NCBI GenBank assembly: GCA_037013495.1
Contig: CM072801.1
Coordinates: 36,010,001 to 36,074,000 of the forward strand
Reading direction: 5' to 3'
Length of the DNA stretch: 64,000 bases
DNA from: Hippophae tibetana
Lineage: Eukaryota > Streptophyta > Magnoliopsida > Rosales > Elaeagnaceae
A program made the position numbers and the translations under genes. Shown here piece by piece: positions 39,101 to 51,065 of this stretch. A model generated the notes under the pieces. The model saw only the letters and a program-made list of their open reading frames with translations, did not search any database and had not been told where the DNA came from. Position 1 is the stretch's first letter. Each line of letters starts with the position of its first letter.

Positions 39101-39518
39101 TCTCTTTCGATATAATTTCCTAGGTTTCTTTAAATTCTTTGTACCTTCTTCATGATTTATGTTTTTTGTGGTCAACCTATCTTTGTTCTTGAGAAAACCT
39201 TAGAGCTACTCCAGTTCGAGATTTCAATCAAAACTAGGTTACTAATATGGGTTGCAACTTTAAAATATTGTAACTTTTAATTGGTTTATCGAAATGACTA
39301 TTTAATCAATCAAATCATTGCTCTTTCTATTCCAAAAACACGCTCAAAGAAAAGTTTATTTATCGGAATCGGTTATCCAAAATTACTTCGTTTACACTAC
39401 TTGCCAACCTCAAATAGTTAGGTGGCTTCTTATTGCGTTGTTTTCTGTTCTTGTTCTTTTGGGTTCCAATTTGATCATCTTAACCCTGTTCTAAGAATTT
39501 TAATCATTCTTAATCATT
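33107..39518 (+). repeat. Satellite block 8: 10 monomers rich in R and W units
   Basis: Monomer starts are 33107 (P), 33748 (R/D), 34387 (distinct unit with ggtttgtcaaaatg and cagttaacc), 35029 (G-like), 35671 (R), 36312 (W), 36954 (R with gaatctgttatcc), 37595 (W left, R right), 38236 (W) and 38878 (R ending in the N-type gaatttt..cattgag), total 6,412 bp. Units 35671-38877 form a 5-mer that recurs at 41441. The P unit has the private ctactagagtttgag, shared with the P at 39519. Confidence 0.92.
35671..38877 (+). repeat. R-W-R-W-W higher-order repeat, copy 1 (3,207 bp)
   Basis: The five monomers are 35671 (R), 36312 (W), 36954 (R with gaatctgttatcc and actttg), 37595 (W left, R right) and 38236 (W). 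R units carry gaaatatagat, cgatataattt and actatttaatc. W units carry gttgttggcc and cataaatg. Private differences from copy 2 that I noticed are ttttgtgttcttg, tcaaatttcttg, cgttcagttcc and tgtctattg, so identity is very high. Confidence 0.9.
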
Positions 39519-40799
39519 GAGTTCCTATGTTGTCCGCCAAAAGGTTCCGCATCATTTGGTATCAAAGGCTTGGTTGCTGAAAATATGTAATATATCTTCA
39601 TATATGTATTTTTTTGAATTTTCCATTTAAAAAAACTTTGTCCATTGAATTTTCTCTTTTTGCATAAGTCAAAATCACAAAGAAAGATAGATATTTGTAT
39701 ACCAAGTCTTGTGTTTTCTTTCAATTTTGTTGTCATTATTTTGTCTTTCGATTTAATTTCCTCGTTTTCTTTAAATTCTTTGTACCTTTTTCATGTTTTG
39801 TGTTTTTTGTGGTCAACCTATCTTAGTTCTTGAAAAACCTTAGAGCTACTAGAGTTTGAGATTTGAAGCAAAACTAGGTTACTATTATGGGTTGCAACTT
39901 TAAACTGTTGTAACTTTTAATTGGTTTATCGAAATGACTATTATAATCAATCAAATCGTTGCTCTTTTGATTCCAAAAACACGCTCAAAGAAAAGTTTAT
40001 TTATCGGAATCGGTTAACCAAAATTACATCGTTTACACTACATGCCAACCTCAAATAGTTAGGTGGCTTCTTATTGCGTTGTTTTCTGTTCTTGTTCTTT
40101 TGGGTTCCAATTTGATCATCTTAACCCTGTTCTAAGCAATTTAATCATTCTTAATCGTTGAGTTCCTATGTTGTTGGCCAAAAGGTTCCACATCATTTGT
40201 TATCAAAGCCTTGGTTGCTGAAAATATGTAATTTAATTTCATAAATGTATTTTTTTGAATTTTACATTTAAAAAAACTTTGTCCATTGAATTTTCTATTC
40301 TTTCATAAGTCAAAATCACAAAGAAAGATAGATATTTGTATACCAAGTCTTGTGTTTTATTTCAATTTTGTTGTCATTATTTTGTCTTTAGATTTAATTT
40401 CCTAGTTTTCTTTAAATTCTTTGTACCTTCTTCATGATTTTTTTTTTGTTGTCAACCTATCTTTGTTCTTGAAAAAACCTTAGAGCTACTCCAGTTCGCG
40501 ATTTCAATCAAAACAAGGTTACTAATATGGGTTGTAAATTTAAAATGTTGTAACTTTTAATTGGTTTATCGAAATGACTATTATAATCAATCAAATCGTT
40601 GCTCTTTTGATTCCAAAAACACGCTCAAAGAAAAGTTTATTTATCGGAATCGGTTAACCAAAATTACATCGTTTACACTACATGCCAACCTCAAATAGTT
40701 AGGTGGCTTCTTATTGCGTTGTTTTCTGTTCTTGTTCTTTTGGGTTCCAATTTGATCATCTTAACCCTGTTCTAAGCAATTTAATCATTCTTAATCGTT

Positions 40800-41440
40800 G
40801 AGTTCCTATGTTGTTGGCCAAAAGGTTCCACATCATTTGTTATCAAAGCCTTGGTTGCTGAAAATATGTAATTTAATTTCATAAATGTATTTTTTTGAAT
40901 TTTACATTTAAAAAAACTTTGTCCATTGAATTTTCTATTCTTTCATAAGTCAAAATCACAAAGAAATATAGATATTTGTATACCATGTCTTGTGTTTTAT
41001 TTCAATTTTCTTGTCATTATTTTCTCTTTCGATATAATTTCCTAGGTTTCTTTAAATTCTTTGTACCTTCTTCATGATTTATGTTTTTTGTGGTCAACCT
41101 ATCTTTGTTCTTGAGAAAACCTTAGAGCTACTCCAGTTCGAGATTTCAATCAAAACTAGGTTACTAATATGGGTTGCAACTTTAAAATATTGTAACTTTT
41201 AATTGGTTTATCGAAATGACTATTTAATCAATCAAATCATTGCTCTTTCTATTCCAAAAACACGCTCAAAGAAAAGTTTATTTATCGGAATCGGTTAACC
41301 AAAATTACATCGTTTACACTACATGCCAACCTCAAATAGTTAGGTGGCTTCTTATTGCGTTGTTTTCTTTTCTTGTTCTTTTGGGTTCCAATTTGATCAT
41401 CTTAACCCTGTTCTAAGCAATTTAATCATTCTTAATCGTT
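40800..41440 (+). repeat. Hybrid monomer, W/R/P mosaic
   Basis: The left part is W (gttgttggcc, cataaatg, cataagtc). From about 40960 it is R (gaaatatagat, cgatataattt, aaaatattg, actatttaatc). From about 41300 it carries the P-type right end (cggttaacc, acatcg, acatgcc). The private ttttcttttcttg lies near 41365. At least two exchange or conversion events inside one 641-bp unit are needed to explain it. Confidence 0.8.
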
Positions 41441-44400
41441 GAGTTCCTATGTTGTCAGCCAAAAGGTTCCGCATCATTTGGTATGAAAGCCTTGGTTGCT
41501 GAAAATATGTAATTTAATTTCATATATGTATTTTTTTGAATTTTACATTTAAAAACACTTTGTCCATTGAATTTTCTATTCTTTCATAACTCAAAATCAC
41601 AAAGAAATATAGATATTTGTATACCATGTCTTGTGTTTTATTTCAATTTTCTTGTCATTATTTTCTCTTTCGATATAATTTCCTAGGTTTCTTTAAATTC
41701 TTTGTACCTTCTTCATGATTTATGTTTTTTGTGGTCAACCTATCTTTGTTCTTGAGAAAACCTTAGAGCTACTCCAGTTCGAGATTTCAATCAAAACTAG
41801 GTTACTAATATGGGTTGCAACTTTAAAATATTGTAACTTTTAATTGGTTTATCGAAATGACTATTTAATCAATCAAATCATTGCTCTTTCTATTCCAAAA
41901 ACACGCTCAAAGAAAAGTTTATTTATCGGAATCGGTTATCCAAAATTACTTCGTTTACACTACTTGCCAACCTCAAATAGTTAGGTGGCTTCTTATTGCG
42001 TTGTTTTCTGTTCTTGTTCTTTTGGGTTCCAATTTGATCATCTTAACCCTGTTCTAAGCAATTTAATCATTCTTAATCGTTGAGTTCCTATGTTGTTGGC
42101 CAAAAGGTTCCACATCATTTGTTATCAAAGCCTTGGTTGCTGAAAATATGTAATTTAATTTCATAAATGTATTTTTTTGAATTTTACATTTAAAAAAACG
42201 TTGTCCATTGAATTTTCTATTCTTTCATAAGTCAAAATCACAAAGAAAGATAGATATTTGTATACCAAGTCTTGTGTTTTATTTCAATTTTGTTGTCATT
42301 ATTTTGTCTTTAGATTTAATTTCCTAGTTTTCTTTAAATTCTTTGTACCTTCTTCATGATTTATGTTTTTTGTGGTAAACCTATCTTTTTTCTTGTAAAA
42401 ACCTTAGAGCTACTCCAGTTCGAGATTTCCATCAAAACTAGGTTACTAATATGGGTTTCAACTTTAAAATGTTGTAACTTTTAATTGGTTTATCGAAATG
42501 ACTATTATAATCAATCAAATCGTTGCTCTTTTGATTCCAAAAACACGCTCAAAGAAAAGTTTATTTATCGGAATCGGTTAACCAAAATTACATCGTTTAC
42601 ACTACATGCCAACCTCAAATAGTTAGGTGGCTTCTTATTGCGTTGTTTTCTGTTCTTGTTCTTTTGGGTTCCAATTTGATCATCTTAACCCTGTTCTAAG
42701 CAATTTAATCATTCTTAATCGTTGAGTTCCTATGTTGTCAGCCAAAAGGTTCCGCATCATTTGGTATGAAAGCCTTGGTTGCTGAAAATATGTAATTTAA
42801 TTTCATATATGTATTTTTTTGAATTTTACATTTAAAAACACTTTGTCCATTGAATTTTCTATTCTTTCATAACTCAAAATCACAAAGAAATATAGATATT
42901 TGTATACCATGTCTTGTGTTTTATTTCAATTTTCTTGTCATTATTTTCTCTTTCGATATAATTTCCTAGGTTTCTTTAAATTCTTTGTACCTTCTTCATG
43001 ATTTATGTTTTTTGTGGTCAACCTATCTTTGTTCTTGAGAAAACCTTAGAGCTACTCCAGTTCGAGATTTCAATCAAAACTAGGTTACTAATATGGGTTG
43101 CAACTTTAAAATATTGTAACTTTTAATTGGTTTATCGAAATGACTATTTAATCAATCAAATCATTGCTCTTTCTATTCCAAAAACACGCTCAAAGAAAAG
43201 TTTATTTATCGGAATCTGTTATCCAAAATTACTTTGTTTACACTACTTGCCAACCTCAAATAGTTAGGTGGCTTCTTATTGCGTTGTTTTCTGTTCTTGT
43301 TCTTTTGGGTTCCAATTTGATCATCTTAACCCTGTTCTAAGCAATTTAATCATTCTTAATCGTTGAGTTCCTATGTTGTTGGCCAAAAGGTTCCACATCA
43401 TTTGTTATCAAAGCCTTGGTTGCTGAAAATATGTAATTTAATTTCATAAATGTATTTTTTTGAATTTTACATTTAAAAAAACTTTGTCCATTGAATTTTC
43501 TATTCTTTCATAAGTCAAAATCACAAAGAAAGATAGATATTTGTATACCAAGTCTTGTGTTTTATTTCAATTTTGTTGTCATTATTTTGTCTTTAGATTT
43601 AATTTCCTAGTTTTCTTTAAATTCTTTGTACCTTCTTCATGATTTATGTTTTTTGTGGTCAACCTATCTTTGTTCTTGAGAAAACCTTAGAGCTACTCCA
43701 GTTCGAGATTTCAATCAAAACTAGGTTACTAATATGGGTTGCAACTTTAAAATATTGTAACTTTTAATTGGTTTATCGAAATGACTATTTAATCAATCAA
43801 ATCATTGCTCTTTCTATTCCAAAAACACGCTCAAAGAAAAGTTTATTTATCGGAATCGGTTATCCAAAATTACTTCGTTTACACTACTTGCCAACCTCAA
43901 ATAGTTAGGTGGCTTCTTATTGCGTTGTTTTCTGTTCTTGTTCTTTTGGGTTCCAATTTGATCATCTTAACCCTGTTCTAAGCAATTTAATCATTCTTAA
44001 TCGTTGAGTTCCTATGTTGTTGGCCAAAAGGTTCCACATCATTTGTTATCAAAGCCTTGGTTGCTGAAAATATGTAATTTAATTTCATAAATGTATTTTT
44101 TTGAATTTTACATTTAAAAAAACTTTGTCCATTGAATTTTCTATTCTTTCATAAGTCAAAATCACAAAGAAAGATAGATATTTGTATACCAAGTCTTGTG
44201 TTTTATTTCAATTTTGTTGTCATTATTTTGTCTTTAGATTTAATTTCCTAGTTTTCTTTAAATTCTTTGTACCTTCTTCATGATTTATGTTTTTTGTGGT
44301 AAACCTATCTTTTTTCTTGTAAAAACCTTAGAGCTACTCCAGTTCGAGATTTCAATCAAAACTAGGTTACTAATATGGGTTTCAACTTTAAAATGTTGTA

Positions 44401-44647
44401 ACTTTTAATTGGTTTATCGAAATGACTATTATAATCAATCAAATCGTTGCTCTTTTGATTCCAAAAACACGCTCAAAGAAAAGTTTATTTATCGGAATCG
44501 GTTAACCAAAATTACATCGTTTACACTACATGCCAACCTCAAATAGTTAGGTGGCTTCTTATTGCGTTGTTTTCTGTTCTTGTTCTTTTGGGTTCCAATT
44601 TGATCATCTTAACCCTGTTCTAAGCAATTTAATCATTCTTAATCGTT
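41441..44647 (+). repeat. R-W-R-W-W higher-order repeat, copy 2 (3,207 bp)
   Basis: Monomers 41441, 42082, 42724, 43365 and 44006 have the same order and exactly the same length as 35671-38877, offset 5,770 bp (9 monomers). The changes I see relative to copy 1 are few; aaaacgttgtcc and gatttccatc in the W unit are examples. It is followed directly by a third, incomplete copy. Confidence 0.9.
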
Positions 44648-46571
44648 GAGTTCCTATGTTGTCAGCCAAAAGGTTCCGCATCATTTGGTATGAAAGCCTT
44701 GGTTGCTGAAAATATGTAATTTAATTTCATATATGTATTTTTTTGAATTTTACATTTAAAAACACTTTGTCCATTGAATTTTCTATTCTTTCATAACTCA
44801 AAATCACAAAGAAATATAGATATTTGTATACCATGTCTTGTGTTTTATTTCAATTTTCTTGTCATTATTTTCTCTTTCGATATAATTTCCTAGGTTTCTT
44901 TAAATTCTTTGTACCTTCTTCATGATTTATGTTTTTTGTGGTCAACCTATCTTTGTTCTTGAGAAAACCTTAGAGCTACTCCAGTTCGAGATTTCAATCA
45001 AAACTAGGTTACTAATATGGGTTGCAACTTTAAAATATTGTAACTTTTAATTGGTTTATCGAAATGACTATTTAATCAATCAAATCATTGCTCTTTCTAT
45101 TCCAAAAACACGCTCAAAGAAAAGTTTATTTATCGGAATCGGTTATCCAAAATTACTTCGTTTACACTACTTGCCAACCTCAAATAGTTAGGTGGCTTCT
45201 TATTGCGTTGTTTTCTGTTCTTGTTCTTTTGGGTTCCAATTTGATCATCTTAACCCTGTTCTAAGCAATTTAATCATTCTTAATCGTTGAGTTCCTATGT
45301 TGTTGGCCAAAAGGTTCCACATCATTTGTTATCAAAGCCTTGGTTGCTGAAAATATGTAATTTAATTTCATAAATGTATTTTTTTGAATTTTACATTTAA
45401 AAAAACTTTGTCCATTGAATTTTCTATTCTTTCATAAGTCAAAATCACAAAGAAAGATAGATATTTGTATACCAAGTCTTGTGTTTTATTTCAATTTTGT
45501 TGTCATTATTTTGTCTTTAGATTTAATTTCCTAGTTTTCTTTAAATTCTTTGTACCTTCTTCATGATTTATGTTTTTTGTGGTAAACCTATCTTTTTTCT
45601 TGTAAAAACCTTAGAGCTACTCCAGTTCGAGATTTCCATCAAAACTAGGTTACTAATATGGGTTTCAACTTTAAAATGTTGTAACTTTTAATTGGTTTAT
45701 CGAAATGACTATTATAATCAATCAAATCGTTGCTCTTTTGATTCCAAAAACACGCTCAAAGAAAAGTTTATTTATCGGAATCGGTTAACCAAAATTACAT
45801 CGTTTACACTACATGCCAACCTCAAATAGTTAGGTGGCTTCTTATTGCGTTGTTTTCTGTTCTTGTTCTTTTGGGTTCCAATTTGATCATCTTAACCCTG
45901 TTCTAAGCAATTTAATCATTCTTAATCGTTGAGTTCCTATGTTGTCAGCCAAAAGGTTCCGCATCATTTGGTATGAAAGCCTTGGTTGCTGAAAATATGT
46001 AATTTAATTTCATATATGTATTTTTTTGAATTTTACATTTAAAAACACTTTGTCCATTGAATTTTCTATTCTTTCATAACTCAAAATCACAAAGAAATAT
46101 AGATATTTGTATACCATGTCTTGTGTTTTATTTCAATTTTCTTGTCATTATTTTCTCTTTCGATATAATTTCCTAGGTTTCTTTAAATTCTTTGTACCTT
46201 CTTCATGATTTATGTTTTTTGTGGTCAACCTATCTTTGTTCTTGAGAAAACCTTAGAGCTACTCCAGTTCGAGATTTCAATCAAAACTAGGTTACTAATA
46301 TGGGTTGCAACTTTAAAATATTGTAACTTTTAATTGGTTTATCGAAATGACTATTTAATCAATCAAATCATTGCTCTTTCTATTCCAAAAACACGCTCAA
46401 AGAAAAGTTTATTTATCGGAATCTGTTATCCAAAATTACTTTGTTTACACTACTTGCCAACCTCAAATAGTTAGGTGGCTTCTTATTGCGTTGTTTTCTG
46501 TTCTTGTTCTTTTGGGTTCCAATTTGATCATCTTAACCCTGTTCTAAGCAATTTAATCATTCTTAATCGTT
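44648..46571 (+). repeat. R-W-R-W-W higher-order repeat, partial copy 3 (first 3 units)
   Basis: Monomers 44648 (R), 45289 (W with gatttccatc) and 45931 (R with gaatctgttatcc) repeat the start of the 5-mer. At 46572 a W left half follows, but its right half is H-type (ttaatcgaaatg, cacggtc, gcatttt), as at 31823. The cycle is broken there and leads into an N unit and then P. Confidence 0.88.
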
Positions 46572-49500
46572 GAGTTCCTATGTTGTTGGCCAAAAGGTTC
46601 CACATCATTTGTTATCAAAGCCTTGGTTGCTGAAAATATGTAATTTAATTTCATAAATGTATTTTTTTGAATTTTACATTTAAAAAAACTTTGTCCATTG
46701 AATTTTCTATTCTTTCATAAGTCAAAATCACAAAGAAAGATAGATATTTGTATACCAAGTCTTGTGTTTTATTTCAATTTTGTTGTCATTATTTTGTCTT
46801 TAGATTTAATTTCCTAGTTTTCTTTAAATTCTTTGTACCTTCTTCATGATTTATGTTTTTTGTGGTAAACCTATCTTTTTTCTTGTAAAAACCTTAGAGC
46901 TACTCCAGTTCGAGATTTCAATCAAAACTAGGTTACTAATATGGGTTTCAACTTTAAAATGTTGTAACTTTTAATTGGTTAATCGAAATGACTATTATAA
47001 TCAATCAAATCGTTGCTCTTTCGATTCCAAAAACACGGTCAAAGAAAAGTTTATTTATCGGAATCGGTTAACCAAAATTACTTCGTTTACACTACTTGCC
47101 AACCTCAAATAGTTAGGTGGCTTCTTATTGCGTTGTTTTCTGTTCTTGTTCTTTTGGGTTCCAATTTGATCATCTTAACCCTGTTCTAAGCATTTTAATC
47201 ATTCTTAATCGTTGAGTTCCTATGTTGTCAGCCAAAAGGTTCCGCATCATTTGGTAACAAAGCCTTGGTTGCTGAAAATATGTAATATATCTTCATATAT
47301 GTATTTTTTTGAATTTTACATTTTAAAAAACTTTGTCCATTGAATTTTCTATTCTATCATAAGTCAAAATCTTAAAGAAAGGTAGATATTTTATACCAAG
47401 TCTTTTGTTTTCTTTCAATTTTGTTGTCATTATTTTGTCTTTCGATTTAATTTCCTAGTTTTCTTTAAATTCTTTGTACCTTCTTGATGATATATGTTTT
47501 TTGTCGTCAACCTATCTTTGTTCTTCAAAAAACCCTTAGAGCTACTCCAGTTCGCGATTTCAATCAAAACTAGGTTACTAATATGGGTTGCAACTTTAAA
47601 ATGTTGTAACTTTTAATTGGTTTATCGAAATAACTATTATAATCAATCAAATCATTGCTCTTTCTATTCCAAAAACACGCTCAAAGAAAAGTTTATTTAT
47701 CGGAATCGGTTAACCAAAATTACTTCGTTTACACCACTTGCCAACCTCAAATAGTTAGGAGGCTTCTTATTGCGTTGTTTTCTGTTCTTGTTCTTTTGGG
47801 TTCCAATTTGATCATCTTAACCCTGTTCTAAGAATTTTAATCATTCTTAATCATTGAGTTCCTATGTTGTCCGCCAAAAGGTTCCGCATCATTTGGTATC
47901 AAAGGCTTGGTTGCTGAAAATATGTAATATATCTTCATATATGTATTTTTTTGAATTTTCCATTTAAAAAAACTTTGTCCATTGAATTTTCTCTTTTTGC
48001 ATAAGTCAAAATCACAAAGAAAGATAGATATTTGTATACCAAGTCTTGTGTTTTCTTTCAATTTTGTTGTCATTATTTTGTCTTTCGATTTAATTTCCTC
48101 GTTTTCTTTAAATTCTTTGTACCTTTTTCATGTTTTGTGTTTTTTGTGGTCAACCTATCTTAGTTCTTGAAAAACCTTAGAGCTACTACAGTTTGAGATT
48201 TGAAGCAAAACTAGGTTACTATTATGGGTTGCAACTTTAAACTGTTGTAACTTTTAATTGGTTTATCGAAATGACTATTATAATCAATCAAATCGTTGCT
48301 CTTTTGATTCCAAAAACATGCTCAAAGAAAAGTTTATTTATCGGAATCGGTTAACCAAAATTACATCGTTTACACTACATGCCAACCTCAAATAGTTAGG
48401 TGGCTTCTTATTGCGTTGTTTTCTGTTCTTGTTCTTTTGGGTTCCAATTTGATCATCTTAACCCTGTTCTAAGCAATTTAATCATTCTTAATCGTTGAGT
48501 TCCTATGTTGTCAGCCAAAAGGTTCCGCATCATTTGGTATGAAAGCCTTGGTTGCTGAAAATATGTAATTTAATTTCATATATGTATTTTTTTGAATTTT
48601 ACATTTAAAAACACTTTTTCCATTGAATTTTCTATTCTTTCATAAGTCAAAATCACAAAGAAATATAGATATTTGTATACCATGTCTTGTGTTTTATTTC
48701 AATTTTCTTGTCATTATTTTCTCTTTCGATTTATTTTCCTAGGTTTCTTTAAATTCTTTGTACCTTCTTCATGATTTATGTTTTTTGTGGTCAACCTATC
48801 TTTGTTCTTGAGAAAACCTTAGAGCTACTCCAGTTCGCGATTTCAATCAAAACAAGGTTACTAATATGGGTTGTAAATTTAAAATGTTGTAACTTTTAAT
48901 TGGTTTATCGAAATGACTATTATAATCAATCAAATCGTTGCTCTTTCTATTCCAAAAACCCGATCAAAGAAAAGTTTATTTATCGGAATCCGTTAAGCAA
49001 AATTACTTCGTTTACACTACTTGCCAACCTCAAATAGATAGGTGGCTTCATATTGCGTTGTTTTCTGTTCTTGTTCTTTTGGGTTCCAATTTGATCATCT
49101 TAACCCTATTCTAAGCAATTTAATCATTCTTAATCGTTGAGTTCCTATGTTGTCCGCCAAAAGGTTCCGTATCATTTGGTATGAAAGCCTTGGTTGCTGA
49201 AAATATGTAATTTAATTTCATATATGTATTTTTTTGAATTTTACATTTAAAAAAACTTTGTCCATTGAATTTTCTATTCTTTCATAGGTCAAAATCACAA
49301 AGAAAGATAGATATTTGTATACCAAGTCTTGTGTTTTCTTTCATTATTGTTGTCATTATTTTGTCTTTCGATTTAATTTCCTAGTTTTCTTTAAATTCTT
49401 TGTACCTTCTTCATGATTTATGTTTTTTGTGGTCAACCTATCTTTTTCTTGAAAAAACCTTAGAGCTACTCCAGTTCGCGATTTCAAGCAAAACTAGGTT

Positions 49501-50090
49501 ACTAATATTGGTTGCAACTTTAAACTGTTGTAACTTTTAATTGGTTTGTCAAAATGACTATTATAATCAATCAAATCGTTGCTCTTTCGATTCCAAAAAC
49601 ACGCTCAAATAAAAGTTTATTTTTTCGGAATCAGTTAACCAAAATTACTTCGTTTACACTACTTGCCAACCTCAAATAGTTAGGTGGCTTCTTATTGCGT
49701 TGTTTTCTGTTCTTGTTCTTTTGGGTTCCAATTTGATCATCTTAACCATGTTCTAAGCAATTTAATCATTCTTAATCGTTGAGTTCCTATGTTGTCCGCC
49801 AAAAGGTTCCGCATCATTTGGTATGAAAGCCTTGGTTGCTGAAAATATGTAATATATCTTCATCTATGTATTTTTTTGAATTTTACATTTAAAAAAACTT
49901 GGTCCATTGAATTTTCTATTCTATCATAAGTCAAAATCTTAAAGAAAGATAGATATTTTATACCAAGTCTTGTGTTTTCTTTCAATTTTGTTGTCATTAT
50001 TTTGTCTTTCGATTTAATTTCCTAGTTTTCTTTAAATTCTTTGTACCTTCTTGATGATATATGTTTTTTGTGGTCAACCTATCTTTGTTC
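46572..50090 (+). repeat. Long-range duplicate of 31823-35340
   Basis: The order W/H, N, P, R/D, the ggtttgtcaaaatg unit and a G-like unit is the same in both places, offset about 14,750 bp (23 monomers). Rare shared variants include ggtagatatttt, aagtcttttg, aaaaacccgatc, gtggcttcata, cataggtc, tcattattgttg and cttcatctatg. Local differences, such as the poly-T contraction only at about 34026, show later change. Confidence 0.85.
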
Positions 50091-50422
50091 TTCAAAAAAC
50101 CCTTAGAGCTACTCCAGTTCGCGAATTCAATCAAAACAAGGTTACTAATATGGGTTGCAACTTTAAAATGTTGTAACTTTTAATTGGTTTATCGAAATAA
50201 CTATTATAATCAATCAAATCATTGCTCTTTCTATTCCAAGAACACGCTCAAAGAAAAGTTTATTTATCGGAATCGGTTAACCAAAATTACTTCGTTTACA
50301 CCACTTGCCAACCTCAAATAGTTAGGAGGCTTCTTATTGCGTTGTTTTCTCTTCTTGTTCTTTTGGGTTCCAATTTGATCATCTTAACCCTGTTCTAAGA
50401 ATTTTAATCATTCTTAATCATT
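47856..50422 (+). repeat. Satellite block 10: 4 monomers, shortest block
   Basis: Monomer starts are 47856 (P), 48497 (R left half), 49139 (unit with ggtttgtcaaaatg) and 49781 (G left, N right), total 2,567 bp. The first three units and most of the fourth match 33107-35340 at an offset of about 14,750 bp, including the rare aaaaacccgatc, gtggcttcata, tcattattgttg and cttcatctatg. The block then switches to an N ending with ccaagaacac and gaggc. Private changes are aaaacatgctc, ttttccattg and gttccgtatc. Confidence 0.92.
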
Positions 50423-51065
50423 GAGTTCCTATGTTGTCCGCCAAAAGGTTCCGCATCATTTGGTATCAAAGGCTTGGTTGCTGAAAATATGTAATATATC
50501 TTCATATATGTATTTTTTTGAATTTTACATTTAAAAAAACTTGGTCCATTGAATTTTCTCTTTTTGCATAAGTCAAAATCACAAAGAAAGATAGATATTT
50601 GTATACCAAGTCTTGTGTTTTCTTTCAATTTTGTTGTCATTATTTTGTCTTTCGATTTAATTTCCTAGTTTTCTTTAAATTCTTTGTACCTTCTTGATGA
50701 TATATGTTTTTTGTGGTCAACCTATCTTTGTTCTTCAAAAAACCCTTAGAGCTACTCCAGTTCGCGATTTCAATCAAAACAAGGTTACTAATATAGGTTG
50801 CAACTTTAAAATGTTGTAACTTTTAATTGGTTTATCGAAATGACTATTATAATCAATCAAATCGTTGCTATTTCTATTCCAAAAACACGCTCAAAGAAAG
50901 GTTTATTTATCGGAATCCGTTAAACAAAATTACTTCATTTACACTACTTGCCAACCTCAAATAGTTAGGTGGCTTCTTATTGCGTTGTTTTCTGTTCTTG
51001 TTCTTTTGGGTTCCAATTTGATCATCTTAACCCTGTTCTAAGCAATTTAATCATTCTTAATCGTT
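50423..51065 (+). repeat. Hybrid monomer, P left half and G right half (643 bp)
   Basis: The left half has tatcaaaggc and tctctttttgcataag like other P units, but tacattt with cttggtcc in place of the usual P form. From about 50667 it is G-type (cctagttttc, gatgatatatg, aaaacaagg, aaaggttt, cttcattt). It is the only P-marked unit without the gatttgaagc right half. A minus-strand frame of 78 codons (50404-50640) persists, with changes. Confidence 0.85.

Larger units (their letters stand above)
39519..47855 (+). repeat. Satellite block 9: 13 monomers, longest block, R/W-dominated
   Basis: Monomer starts are 39519 (P), 40160 (W/D), 40800 (W left, R middle, P-like right), 41441 (R), 42082 (W), 42724 (R), 43365 (W/R), 44006 (W), 44648 (R), 45289 (W), 45931 (R), 46572 (W/H) and 47214 (N), total 8,337 bp. 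The 5-mer at 41441-44647 repeats the one at 35671-38877 and is itself partly repeated from 44648. The W units at 42082 and 45289 share gatttccatc. Confidence 0.92.
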
